Position numbers and translations under genes: made by a program. Below, piece after piece: positions 34,650 to 44,700 of a stretch of 64,000 nt of DNA; position 1 is the first letter of the stretch, and every line of letters starts with the position of its first letter. Source of the DNA: Oceanobacillus sp. HTM 045 (GTDB lineage Bacteria > Pseudomonadota > Alphaproteobacteria > Rhodobacterales > Rhodobacteraceae); NCBI GenBank assembly GCA_009733745.1, contig WNWL01000002.1, forward strand, positions 682,001 to 746,000, given 5' to 3'. The notes under the pieces are model-generated. The model searched no databases. It was not told the DNA's origin and worked only from the letters and a program-made list of their open reading frames with translations.

Positions 34650-35178
34650 GTGAGCGGAGCCCCCCTTCCAGCCGCGCGGCGACCTCCCTCCACGAGGTAT
34701 CCCGCGGAGTCGCGGCGCACCATATGGTCAGCCTCGGGGGGTGTCAAGCAGGGACGCGCCGTCGCGAATTTCCCGCAACACACTGATAAAAAACAACTTT
34801 TCCGAAGGCGCCGATTCCCGCCCCGGACGGCGGGGTGCGGCGCGGCGCCACGCCCCTTGCCCCACCCCGCACCCGGCCCCGCACCCGGCCCCGCGGGACC
34901 GCCGCCACGGAATCGCTCCGCCCGCAGCGCATGTCACCTGTCCCGCCCCGCGCCACGCGACGTCACCGCCCGTGATGCCCGGCGCGCGTGACGCGGACAG
35001 GCTCCGTGACGGCGAGAAGGTGACACCCGGTTGTCCACCCGTTCCCGAAAGGAGCCGCATGTCACCGCCAGTGGTGAAACGGGCGATTTTCCGCCCCCTG
35101 ACCGACCCCGCCGGGATCGCTTTTCCGTGCAACGGTTGCGTGCTATCCTGAGTGGATAGCGCAACGGAGGACTCCTTC
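34650..35178. other. 529-base intergenic region between atpI and a small secreted peptide gene
   Basis: Holds the atp promoter (34719-34747), then about 400 bases with no supported gene. Visible structure: a 12-base tandem duplication GCACCCGGCCCC (about 34869-34892), two copies of GCATGTCACC (34929-34938, 35057-35066), and an inverted pair GGTGACA (35019-35025) / TGTCACC (35060-35066). A weak promoter for the + strand peptide gene ends TATCCT near 35151-35156. Open frames here have no domain or ribosome binding site. Confidence 0.5.
34719..34747 (-). promoter_or_regulatory. Promoter of the atp F0 operon
   Basis: On the minus strand TTGACA (34747-34742), 17-base spacer, TATGGT (34724-34719). 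The -35 box is a perfect consensus. Confidence 0.75.
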
Positions 35179-35304
35179 ATGAAGAAGATCGCCCTTCCGG
35201 TCCTGATCGCCACCTTCGTGGCCATGGCCGGCGCCGCCTCGGCCTGCCCGGGCAAGGCAACGACGACGACCGAACTGCCGCCGCCGCCGACTACCGGCAC
35301 CTGA
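35179..35304 (+). CDS. Small secreted peptide, 41 residues
   Basis: Short gene supported by a ribosome binding site (GGAGG at 35166-35170), an ATG, a clear signal peptide MKKIALPVLIATFVAMAGA, and a rho-independent terminator 47 bases after the stop. The mature part is about 20 residues, CPGKATTTTELPPPPTTGT; ASAC could be a weak lipobox, so it may be a tiny entericidin-like lipoprotein. The family is not recognised. Convergent with the EamA gene. Confidence 0.65.
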   Translation: MKKIALPVLIATFVAMAGAASACPGKATTTTELPPPPTTGT

Positions 35305-35350
35305 CGCGCGCAGCGAAACGACAGCGAACCAGACGCAGGACAAGAACTCG

Positions 35351-35374
35351 ACCCGGCCCGGCGGCCGGGTTTTT
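35351..35374 (+). terminator. Terminator of the small peptide gene
   Basis: ACCCGGCC / GGCCGGGT stem followed by TTTTTC; it abuts the stop codon of the convergent EamA gene. Confidence 0.85.
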
Positions 35375-36291
35375 CATGTGGCGGATGTCTCACGCGCGGA
35401 TTCCCCACGCGCGGGCTCGCGACGCCGCGGCGCGTTGATCAGCGCCACCCCGGCGATCGCGGCGGCCAGCCCGGCGGCGACGGGCGGCGGGATCGTCTCG
35501 CCGAGGAAGACCGTTCCCAGCACCCCCCCGACCCCGGCGCGGAGGTAGCCCTGGCTCGCCACGCCGAGCGAGCCGAGCGTGCGCAGGAGACGGAAGTAGA
35601 GCAGGAGCGCCGCGCCGGTGCAGAAGACAGAGAGCACCGCGGTCGCACCGGCCGCGCGCCAGCTCACGTCGAGCGCCAGCGGATCCTCCAGCAGGAAGGC
35701 GGCGGGCAGCAGCACGGCGCTGGCCCAGAGCATCGTCCCCGCGGCGGTCGCGACCGGTCCGAGGGCGGAGAAGCGCCGCCCGTAGAGCGCCGCGCCGGCA
35801 TAGAGCGCCGCACCGGCGAGGCAGGCGAGCTGCCCGGCGACCTCGCGCCCCAGCCGGGCCAGCGCGGAGGGGCCGACGATCAGGATCACGCCGCAGAGGC
35901 CGAGCGCCGTGCCGAGCATCCTGCGCCCGCCGAGCGGCTCGTGCCGGGTGACGAGGGCGGTCAGCACCAGGACGAAGATCGGCGAGGTGGAGTTCAGGAC
36001 ACTCGCCAGCCCGGCATCGACGAACTGCTGGCCCCAGGCGAGCACCGTCCACGCGCCGATGCTGTTGAGGAATGCCTGCACGCCAAGCATCGCCCAGATG
36101 CGCGCGCCGCCCGGCAGGCGCGCGCCCTGCCAGCGGAGAACCGCGAGCAGGAACAGCGCCGCCCCGCCGACCCGCAGCGCGATGAGCGTGACCGGCGGGA
36201 TCTCGGCGACCGCCACCTTGATGAACAGGTAGGACGAACCCCAGAGGAGCGCGAGCAGGCCGAGCAGGGCGAGTTCACGGTGGCGGTTCAT
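35374..36291 (-). CDS. EamA-family (DMT superfamily) transporter
   Basis: Inner-membrane transporter of 305 residues with ten predicted helices in two EamA repeats (first LLGLLALLWGSSYLFIKVAVAEIPPVTLIALRVGGAAL; second starting near LACLAGAALYAGAALYGRRF). It ends in a charged tail RRREPARGESARE. DMT family members export metabolites, drugs or amino acids; the substrate is unknown. No operon partner: the next gene upstream is 76 bases away with a different role. Confidence 0.88.
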   Translation of the reverse strand: MNRHRELALLGLLALLWGSSYLFIKVAVAEIPPVTLIALRVGGAALFLLAVLRWQGARLPGGARIWAMLGVQAFLNSIGAWTVLAWGQQFVDAGLASVLNSTSPIFVLVLTALVTRHEPLGGRRMLGTALGLCGVILIVGPSALARLGREVAGQLACLAGAALYAGAALYGRRFSALGPVATAAGTMLWASAVLLPAAFLLEDPLALDVSWRAAGATAVLSVFCTGAALLLYFRLLRTLGSLGVASQGYLRAGVGGVLGTVFLGETIPPPVAAGLAAAIAGVALINAPRRREPARGESARETSAT

Positions 36292-36367
36292 GGGCGGGCC
36301 TTGCGATGGGTCGTAACACCCGGCGGGCGGAAGGGTTGACCGGAGCGGTGCCGACAGTGGCTCCCTC

Positions 36368-36688
36368 TCACCCTTCCCCGTGGGGTGCGGAGGCGAGCTT
36401 CAGGAAGGTCCGGTCCTCGCGCAGGAGGAAGCGTTCGCGCATGGCAAAGTCGTAGTTCTCGCGGCCCAGCGGGTCGGCGGCGAGGCGGGCGCGGTAGGCT
36501 TCGTACTCGGCCAGCGAGGGAATGTTGTAGATGCCGTAGGCGAGCGTCGACGATCCCTCGTGCGGGGCGTAGTAGCCGACGAGATCGGCGCCGCAGCGGG
36601 GGATTGCCTGGCCCCAGTTGCGGGCATACTGCTCGAACTGGGCCTTCTTCGCCGGGTCGATCTGGTAGCGGATGATGCAGGTCAGCAT
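36368..36688 (-). CDS. NIPSNAP family protein
   Basis: A 106-residue protein of the NIPSNAP ferredoxin-like fold: MLTCIIRYQIDPAKKAQFEQYARNWGQAIPRCGADLVGYY, then EGSSTLAYGIYNIPSLAEYEAYRARLAADPLGRENYDFA. AAAGGAG precedes the chosen ATG seven codons inside the longest frame. Bacterial members have no settled function; some act as small-molecule-binding or monooxygenase-like dimers. It stands alone between EamA and SulP genes. Confidence 0.88.
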   Translation of the reverse strand: MLTCIIRYQIDPAKKAQFEQYARNWGQAIPRCGADLVGYYAPHEGSSTLAYGIYNIPSLAEYEAYRARLAADPLGRENYDFAMRERFLLREDRTFLKLASAPHGEG

Positions 36689-36788
36689 GGCGGCTCCTTT
36701 CGCTGCCATGCTGATAGCGCGGGCGGGTGCCGCGATGCTTCGGCAGGGGCCGAAGCGTGGGTGCGCCAGTTCCTCCCTATCGCACCCC

Positions 36789-38051
36789 CTACCTCTCGGG
36801 CGTGTGCCAGTCGGCGGGCGGCAGGCCGCGGCGGCGGAGGCGCACGGCGAGGCCGACGGCGACGCCGACCCCGATCGCCACGGTGAGGTCGGCGACCACG
36901 GTGAGGACGAGGGTCAGGATCAGCAGCGCGATGTCGGAGCGCCGCCCGGAAAGGTAGCCGCGCCACTTGTGCGGCTCGGACATGTTCCACGCGGTCAGCA
37001 TCAGCAGGCCCGCCAGCGCCGGCATGGCGAGGTAGCCCGCCAGCGGTGCGGCGGCCATCATCACCGCGAGCACCGTCATCGCGTGGACGAGGCCGGCGAC
37101 CGGGGTGCGCCCGCCGGCGCGCACGTTGGTGGCGGTCCGCGCGATGGCCCCGGTGGCGGGCAGGCCGCCGAACAGGGCCGAGCCGAGATTGGCCGCGCCC
37201 TGGGCGATCACCTCCGCGTTGGGGCGGTGGCTGCCGCCGAACATCCGGTCCGCCACCAGCGCGGAGAGGAGCGACTCGACCCCGGCGAGGAAGGCGATGA
37301 CGAAGGCGGAGGGGAGAAGCTCCACCACCCGGCCCCAGGTCACGTCCGGCAGGGCGGGCATCGGCAGGGAGGAGGGCAGCGCGCCGAACCGCGCGCCGAT
37401 CGTGTCCACCGGCAGGGCGAACAGGGCGACCGCGGCGGATGCGAGGGCGACGGCGACGATCAGCCCCGGCAGGCGGGGGAAGAGGCGGCGCAGCACGACG
37501 ATGACGGCGATGGTGCCCGCCCCGAGCAGGAGGGCGGCGAGGTTCGCCGTGTCGCGCACGGCCCAGAGGGCGGCGACCTTGTCGATGAAGTCGGCGGGCA
37601 CCGCCTCCGCCTCCAGCCCGAGCAGGTCCTTCACCTGGCTGGCGGCGATGATGATGGCGATGCCGATGGTGAAGCCGTTGATCACCGGCTCCGGGATCCA
37701 GGCGATCAGGCTGCCGGCGCGGAGCGCGCCCGCGCCCAGCAGGATCAGCCCGGCCATCAGCGTCGCCAGCACCAGCCCGTCATAGCCGTAGTCCTGGATC
37801 ACGCCGTAGACCACGACGATGAAGGCCCCGGTCGGCCCGCCGATCTGCACCCGGCTGCCGCCCAGCGCCGAGATCAGGAACCCGGCGATGATGGCGGTGA
37901 CCAGCCCGGTGCCGGGATCGGCGCCCGAGGCGATGGCGATGGCGAGGCTGAGCGGGATGGCGACCATCGCGACCGTGATCCCCGCGACGAGGTCGGCGAG
38001 GAAGGCGGGCGCGGTGTAGGTGGGCAGGGTGGTGAGGATCTTGGGTTTCAT
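36789..38051 (-). CDS. SulP-family anion transporter without a STAS domain
   Basis: Inner-membrane transporter of 420 residues in the SLC26/SulP family, likely moving sulfate, bicarbonate or another small anion. N-terminal AFLADLVAGITVAMVAIPLSLAIAIASGADPGTGLVTAIIAGFLISALGGSRVQIGGPTGAFIVVVYG is the standard SulP opening with its substrate-binding GPTGAF, and GLPATGAIARTATNVRAGGRTPVAGLVHA is the second signature. The usual C-terminal STAS domain (about 120 residues) is missing; the protein stops shortly after the last helix at RRRGLPPADWHTPER. Confidence 0.92.
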   Translation of the reverse strand: MKPKILTTLPTYTAPAFLADLVAGITVAMVAIPLSLAIAIASGADPGTGLVTAIIAGFLISALGGSRVQIGGPTGAFIVVVYGVIQDYGYDGLVLATLMAGLILLGAGALRAGSLIAWIPEPVINGFTIGIAIIIAASQVKDLLGLEAEAVPADFIDKVAALWAVRDTANLAALLLGAGTIAVIVVLRRLFPRLPGLIVAVALASAAVALFALPVDTIGARFGALPSSLPMPALPDVTWGRVVELLPSAFVIAFLAGVESLLSALVADRMFGGSHRPNAEVIAQGAANLGSALFGGLPATGAIARTATNVRAGGRTPVAGLVHAMTVLAVMMAAAPLAGYLAMPALAGLLMLTAWNMSEPHKWRGYLSGRRSDIALLILTLVLTVVADLTVAIGVGVAVGLAVRLRRRGLPPADWHTPER

Positions 38052-38191
38052 GTCGGGGACCGGGGACGCACCGGGGGTGCACCAATAGCGTGTGTCGGCT
38101 CATCACTATCGCGAGTCGCCGGGGCCGCGCCAGAAGTCAGAAGTTGAACGGCGCTTTACTTGGCACCCGGGATAGCGTATCGGCCCCGGTC

Positions 38192-38269
38192 ATGACCTTC
38201 GCGACCACCAAACCGACCACGAAAACGACGCGCCCCGGCGGGGCGGTGTCGGGCGTGCGCGCGGTCTGA
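38192..38269 (+). CDS. Threonine-rich leader peptide upstream of asd
   Basis: A 25-codon frame MTFATTKPTTKTTRPGG... with seven Thr codons (2, 5, 6, 9, 10, 12, 13) and two Lys codons, ending TGA at 38267-38269. It lies 98 bases before asd. Threonine and lysine are end products of the aspartate pathway in which Asd acts, which is the logic of an attenuation leader. A GC-rich hairpin starts right after the last Thr codon and a second follows the stop. Against it: no good ribosome binding site precedes the ATG. Real translation is inference. Confidence 0.4.
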   Translation: MTFATTKPTTKTTRPGGAVSGVRAV

Positions 38270-38309
38270 ACGTCGCAACCCTCACCGAACCCCGCCGATG
38301 CGCGGGGTT
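38232..38309 (+). promoter_or_regulatory. Candidate attenuator of asd
   Basis: Four segments: 1 GCCCC (38232-38236), 2 GGCGGGGCGG (38237-38246), 3 AACCCCGCC (38288-38296), 4 GCGGGGTT (38302-38309). 1 pairs with 2 (GCCCC with GGGGC at 38240-38244); 3 pairs with 4 (8 bp, 6-base loop); and GGCGGGG of 2 pairs perfectly with CCCCGCC of 3. Pairings 2:3 and 3:4 exclude each other, as in amino-acid attenuators. A strong T run after segment 4 is missing. Confidence 0.45.
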
Positions 38310-38322
38310 GGTCCTTTCCTGA

Positions 38323-39453
<1,131 letters not shown>

Positions 39454-39486
39454 GATGCGGGGGCGATGCCCCCTGAACGAACGATC

Positions 39487-39514
39487 GGGGCGGCGCCGGC
39501 GCGCCGCCCCGTTT
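39487..39514 (+). terminator. Terminator of asd
   Basis: GGGGCGGCG / CGCCGCCCC stem followed by GTTTCCC, 34 bases after the stop. Confidence 0.75.
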
Positions 39515-39554
39515 CCCTTACCAGGATCAGATGGACCGGCTCGGATGATCCGGT

Positions 39555-40331
39555 TCAGAGGTTGTCGTCGTCCGGGTACCAGTCGACCAGCTTCACCTCG
39601 GCGGCGTCGCCGACCATCTCGGCGAAGGCCTTCGGGTCCTGCGTGCCGCCGTCGCGGCCGCGGTAGTGGTAGGGGTAGACGTATTTCGGCCTGAACTCCG
39701 CCACCGCCGAGGCCGCGGCTTCCGCCGTCATGGTGAAGGGCAGGTTCATGCAGAGGAAGGCGAGGTCGATCCCCTCCAGCGCGCGCATCTCGGGGATGTC
39801 CTCGGTGTCGCCCGAGATGTAGACCGTGAACCCGTCGAAGCCGAGCACGAAGCCGTTGTCGCCCCTGTCCTTCGGGTGGAAGTTCTGCCGCTCGGGGTCG
39901 AGGTTGTAGGCCGGGATCGCGGAGATCGAGACGCCGTTCCACTCGGTGCCCGCGTCGTGGCCCATCGCGCCCGCGCGCTCCTTCACGCCGTCCGGCATCT
40001 GGTCGAGCACGTCCTGGCAGGTGATGATCGGCGTGCTGTCGGTGCCGAGCGCCGCCAGCGTCTCGGCGTTGTAGTGGTCGCCGTGGCGGTGGGTGACGAG
40101 GATCAGGTCCGGCGCGGGCAGTTCGGCATAGAGCGCGGGGTCGCCGACCGGGTCGGAGTAGATCACGCCCGCAGGGGTCTCCAGCACGAAGGAGGCATGG
40201 GCGACCGGATGGACGGTGAAATCGCCGGCGGCGGACTTGAACACGTCTGCGGCGCGGGCGGAGAAGGGCAGCAGCGTGATCGTGCCGGTGGCGGCGGCGG
40301 TCACGAGGAATTCGCGGCGGGAGTTGCGCAC
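39555..40331 (-). CDS. Tat-exported metallo-beta-lactamase-fold hydrolase
   Basis: A 258-residue MBL-fold protein with a twin-arginine signal (MRNSRREFLVTAAATGTITLLPFSARA), so it is exported folded to the periplasm. Metal motif HRHGDHYNAETLAAL (HxHxDH) near residue 81, AHASFVLETPAGVIYSDPVGD at the front, and YISGDTEDIPEMRAL (third-site Asp). The fold resembles UlaG/UPF0173-type hydrolases rather than true beta-lactamases. Substrate unknown. Confidence 0.88.
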   Translation of the reverse strand: MRNSRREFLVTAAATGTITLLPFSARAADVFKSAAGDFTVHPVAHASFVLETPAGVIYSDPVGDPALYAELPAPDLILVTHRHGDHYNAETLAALGTDSTPIITCQDVLDQMPDGVKERAGAMGHDAGTEWNGVSISAIPAYNLDPERQNFHPKDRGDNGFVLGFDGFTVYISGDTEDIPEMRALEGIDLAFLCMNLPFTMTAEAAASAVAEFRPKYVYPYHYRGRDGGTQDPKAFAEMVGDAAEVKLVDWYPDDDNL

Positions 40332-40506
40332 GGTGTGATCTCCTTCCTGTTGTAGCGGGGCCTGATCGAGTCCCCTGCACGAGACCTAGTGCGCGCGGGC
40401 GGGATTGTCAGGGAAAAGCTGCGGCGCGGGCCGGGCGAGCGGGCGCCATCGCGCCGAATTGATCGCGGCACCGGTTCGTGAGATAGAGGCGGCGCGGTTT
40501 TTCCGT

Positions 40507-40554
40507 GCCGTTTCCCGCTTCCGCCGTTTTCCGCTTCCGCCGTTTTCCGCTGCC
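40507..40554. repeat. 16-bp tandem repeat upstream of the LysE-type gene
   Basis: Three direct units of GCCGTTTTCCGCTTCC (each with at most one change) starting at 40507, 40523 and 40539, ending 17 bases before the start codon at 40572. Confidence 0.85.
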
Positions 40555-40571
40555 GTCTTCCGGACACCGAC

Positions 40572-41192
40572 ATGACCGACCTGCTGCTGTTCGTCCCGGC
40601 GTGCTTCGCGCTGAACCTCGCCTTCGGGCCCAACAACCTGCTCGCGATGACCCACGGGGCGCAGCGGGGGGTGAAGTTCGCCTGCGCGGCGGGCTCGGCC
40701 CGGCTGATCGTGTTCGTGCCGATGATCGCGGCAAGCGCGCTGGGGCTCGGCGTGCTGCTGGCGGCCTCGGCCACGGTGTTCACCGCGGTGAAGCTGGTCG
40801 GCGCGGCCTATCTCGTCTGGCTCGGCGTGAAGCTCCTGCGGAGCGCGCCGGACGCCGACGCGGCGCGCAGCGCCGCCGGGCTGACGGTGCGGGCCGGGTT
40901 CCGCCGGGAAGCCTTCGCGGCGGCGTCGAACCCCAAGGCGGTGCTGATCTTCGCGGCCTTTTTCCCGCAATTCGTCGATACCGGCGCCTACTGGCAGAGC
41001 TATGCCACGCTCGGCGCGATCTTCCTGGCGCTGGAGGCCGTGGCGATGCTGGTCTACGCCGCCGCCGGGCGGTTCGCGGCGGCCTATGCCGCGTCGCGGC
41101 TGCACTGGTTCCAGCGTGCCTCCGGCGGCGGGATGATCCTGTTCGGGCTGCTGCTCCTGTTCTCGCGCCAGCCCGGCAGGGCGGCGGCCTGA
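40572..41192 (+). CDS. LysE-family translocator
   Basis: Inner-membrane exporter of 206 residues with six predicted helices: FVPACFALNLAFGPNNLLAMTHGAQRGVKFACAAGSA (the conserved GPN segment), KLVGAAYLVWLGVKLLRSAPDA, and REAFAAASNPKAVLIFAAFFPQFVDTG, all standard RhtB/LysE signatures. Likely exports amino acids or homoserine-lactone-like compounds; which is unknown. The short tandem repeat lies in its 5' leader. Confidence 0.9.
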   Translation: MTDLLLFVPACFALNLAFGPNNLLAMTHGAQRGVKFACAAGSARLIVFVPMIAASALGLGVLLAASATVFTAVKLVGAAYLVWLGVKLLRSAPDADAARSAAGLTVRAGFRREAFAAASNPKAVLIFAAFFPQFVDTGAYWQSYATLGAIFLALEAVAMLVYAAAGRFAAAYAASRLHWFQRASGGGMILFGLLLLFSRQPGRAAA

Positions 41193-41277
41193 GAAACGGG
41201 CCCGCCGTGCCTGCCTGACGTGCTAACCTGATTGGCGCGGCGCGCCGCCAGCTCCGCCCGCGGGAGGAAGCCACGCC

Positions 41278-41757
41278 ATGTCCGCCGATATGTCCGCCGA
41301 TGCGTCAAACACCACCCTGCCCCAACGCGCCGGACTTCTGGGGCTGCGGGTGGCAACCGGGTTCCTGCTAGTCTGGGTCGGGCTGAAGAAGCTGGTGGAG
41401 CCTAAGACGCCGTTCTTCCTCCGCAAGTACGAGATCGCCCCGGAAACCGGCGAAATTATCGGCCTGCTGGTCGGGGGCGCGGAACTGCTGATCGGAGTGC
41501 TCTGCGTGGTCGGGCTCTTTCGCCGGGCGGTGCTTCCGCTGCAGGCGCTGATCCACGGGTTCACAGCGGCGAGCGTCTGGTGGGCGATAGTCGATCCCTA
41601 CCGCTGGTATATCGACGGGGTCGACCGGATCGTGTTCAACTCCCACGTATTCTACCCGACGATCATCACCTTCATGGCCTGCGTGATCCTCATCCTGTTC
41701 CGGCGGCAGGACAGGCTTGCGCTGGACGTGGTGATGGCGCGGGGGAAGGCCGGCTGA
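41278..41757 (+). CDS. DoxX-like membrane protein
   Basis: A 159-residue protein with four predicted helices (LLGLRVATGFLLVWVGLKKLVEP, IIGLLVGGAELLIGVLCVVGLF, LIHGFTAASVWWAIVDPYRWY, IITFMACVILILF). The layout fits DoxX/MauE-type integral membrane proteins. The start region repeats MSAD twice (MSADMSADAS). Function in this branch is unknown. It is convergent with smc, with three bases between stop codons. Confidence 0.75.
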   Translation: MSADMSADASNTTLPQRAGLLGLRVATGFLLVWVGLKKLVEPKTPFFLRKYEIAPETGEIIGLLVGGAELLIGVLCVVGLFRRAVLPLQALIHGFTAASVWWAIVDPYRWYIDGVDRIVFNSHVFYPTIITFMACVILILFRRQDRLALDVVMARGKAG

Positions 41758-41760
41758 GCC

Positions 41761-44700
41761 CTACTCCGCCGCCATCTCGGCGGCGCGGGCGAGGTCGACG
41801 GAGACGAGCTGGCTGACGCCCTTCTCGATCATGGTCACGCCGAACAGCCGGTCCATGCGGGACATGGTGACGGCGTTGTGGGTGATGATCAGGAAGCGGG
41901 TCTCGGTGCGGCGGGTCATCTCGTCGAGCAGGTCGCAAAAGCGGCCCACGTTGGCGTCGTCGAGCGGGGCGTCGACCTCGTCGAGCACGCAGATCGGCGC
42001 GGGGTTCGAGAGGAACACCGCGAAGATCAGGCTGAGCGCCGTGAGCGTCTGCTCGCCGCCCGAGAGCAGCGAGAGGGTGGCGAGCTTCTTGCCCGGCGGC
42101 ATGCACATGATCTCGAGCCCGGCTTCCAGCGGGTCGTCGCTCTCGACCATCACGAGGCGTGCCTCGCCGCCGCCGAACAGGTGCTTGAACAGGATCGAGA
42201 AGTTCTGGTTCACGGTCTCGAACGCGTCGAGCAGGCGGGTTCGGCCCTCGCGGTTCAGCTCGGCGATGCCCTTGCGCAGCTCGGCGATCGCGGCGTCGAG
42301 GTCGGCCTTCTCCTCGGCCAGCGTGCCGCGCTCGGTGGCGATTTCCTCGGCGTCCTCCTCGGCGCGCAGGTTCACGGCGCCGAGGCTGTCGCGCTGGCGG
42401 CGCAGCTTGGCGGCCTCGGTCTCCAGCGTGTCGAGGCCGGGGAGGTCCTGCCCCGAGTAGCCTTCGGCCAGCGCGGCGGGGGTGGTCTCCAGCTCTTCGG
42501 CGATGATCTCGGCCGCCGTCCCGGCCTTCTCGGCGGCGGCTTCGAGCACCGCCTCGGCACGGGCCCTGGTCTCGCGGGCCGTGGAGGCGGCGCGCTCGCA
42601 GTCGCGCTCGGCCTGCTCGGCGGCGCGGAGCGCGTTCTCGCCCTCGGCCAGCGCGTCCGCCGCCTTCTTCTGGCGGGTCTCGGCGGCCTCGATCTGGCTG
42701 GCGAGCCCGGCGCGCTTGCCGGCGAGTTCCTCGGGGAGTTTCGCGGCCTCCTTGCGCTCGGCCTCGGTCCGCTCGGCGCGGGCGCGGAGTTCGTCGGTGC
42801 GGGTGCCGGCGTTGGCGAGGCGGTCCTGCCAGCCGGTGCGCTCGCGGGCGATGTCGGCGAGGCGCTTTTCCCGGGCCGCGCCCTCGCGGCGGATCTCGTC
42901 GGAGCGGGTCCGGGCCGAGAGCATGGCGGTGCGGGCGAGGTCGACCTCGCCGCGCTGGATCTCGACCGCGCGGCGGGCGGCGGCGACGTCGTCGAGCGCG
43001 TCGACGGCCTCCTCCGCCTCCTTCAGCGCCGCCTGCCCGGCCTCGAGATCGGCCCTGCGGCCTTCGAGGCTGGCGGTCTGCGCCTCCAGCCGGCCGCGGC
43101 GCATGTCGAGATCGGCCTCGGCCTTGGAGAGCGTGCGCGCGGCGGCGGCGGCGGCCTCGTCGGCCTTTCGGCGGAGCTGGCGGGTCTCCTGGTCGCGCGC
43201 GGCGGCGGCGTCGAGCGCCTTGCGGGCGCCGGCGTGGGCCTCGGCGGTGGCCTGCGCCGCGGCCTCGGCCTTCGTCAGCGCGGCGGTCAGCTCGTCGAGG
43301 CGGTTCTTCTGCTGCAGGCGCAGCGCGGCGGCGGAGGGCGTGTCGGCGGCGGAGACGCCGTAGCCGTCCCAGCGCCAGAGGTCACCCTCGCGCGATACCA
43401 GCCGCTGGCCGGGCTTCAGCAGCGGCTGGAGGCGCGGGCCGTCCTCGGGCGCGACGACGCCGACCTGCGAGAGGCGGCGGGCGAGCACGTCCGGGCCGCC
43501 GATCTGCGGCGCGAGCGGCTCGGCGCCGTCGGGCAGGGCCTGCGTGGTGTCGAGCGGCGGGAGCTGCATCCAGCCGGTGCCCCGGTCGACCACCCCGGCG
43601 CGGAGGTCGTCGCCCAGCGCGGCGCCGAGCGCGGCCTCGTAGCCCCTGGCGGCGCGGACCTGGTCGAGAAGCTGGGTGCCCTTGCCCTCCTCCCGCTTGA
43701 GCAGGCGTTCGAGCGCCTGCGCCTCGGCGCGGATGGCGCTGGCCTCGCCCGCGGCCTCGGACTGGGCGGCGCGGGCGGCGGCCTCGGCCGACTGTGCCTC
43801 GGCACGCGCGGCCTCCGCCTCGGTGCAGGCGGCTTCCGCCGCCACGGCGTCGGACTGGGCCTTGGCGGCCTCGGCCTTCGCGTGTTCCAGCGCCTTCTCG
43901 GCGCGGAAGATCTCGTCGCCCGCGCTGGCGACGGCGCGGGAAGCGAGCTCGATCTCGCCTTCCAGCTTCACGACCTGGGCCTGCGCCTCCTCCAGCCGCC
44001 GGTTGGCGGCGGCGGCGCGGGCGGCGAGGCGGGCGGCCTCCTCGGTGAGGCGGTCGAGCTGGGTCTCGCGCTGGGAGAGAGTTTCGCCGGCGGTGCGGGC
44101 GGCCTCCGCCGCGGCGGCGAGGGCGGCGTCGTGGCCCTCGTGCTGCTCGCGCAGCTTGGCTTCCTCGGCGTCGAGCCGGGCGACGGTCTCGCCCGCGTCA
44201 TGGGCCAGCGCGGTCTCGCGCTCCAGGTCGGCGGCAAGCTGGCGGGCGCGGGCGGCGAGCGCCTCGATCTGCTGGCGGGCGCGGGTCTCCTGCTCGGTGA
44301 GCTGGTCGCGCTCGACCGCGAGGCGGGAGAGCACCGCGGAGGCGACCATGTTCTCCTCGCGCAGCGGCGCCAGCGCGCCATCCGCCACCTCGCGGGCGCG
44401 GGCAGCCGCACTTGCCTTGCCGGTGGCCTCGGCGGTGAGGCGCACCGCCTCGGTCAGCGCGGTGTCGGCGCGCAGGCGTTCGGCGTCTGCGACCTGCCAG
44501 CGCAGGAACAGCAGCATCGCCTCGGCGTCGCGCAGCTGGGCCGAGATCTCGCGGTAGCGCCGCGCCTGCCGGGCCTGCCGCTCCAGGGTGGAGAGGCGGC
44601 CGTCGAGCTGCTGGATCACGTCCTCGACGCGGGCGAGGTTGGTCTCGGCGGCGTTGAGCTTGAGCTCGGCCTCGTGGCGCCGCGCGTAGAGGCCGGAGAT

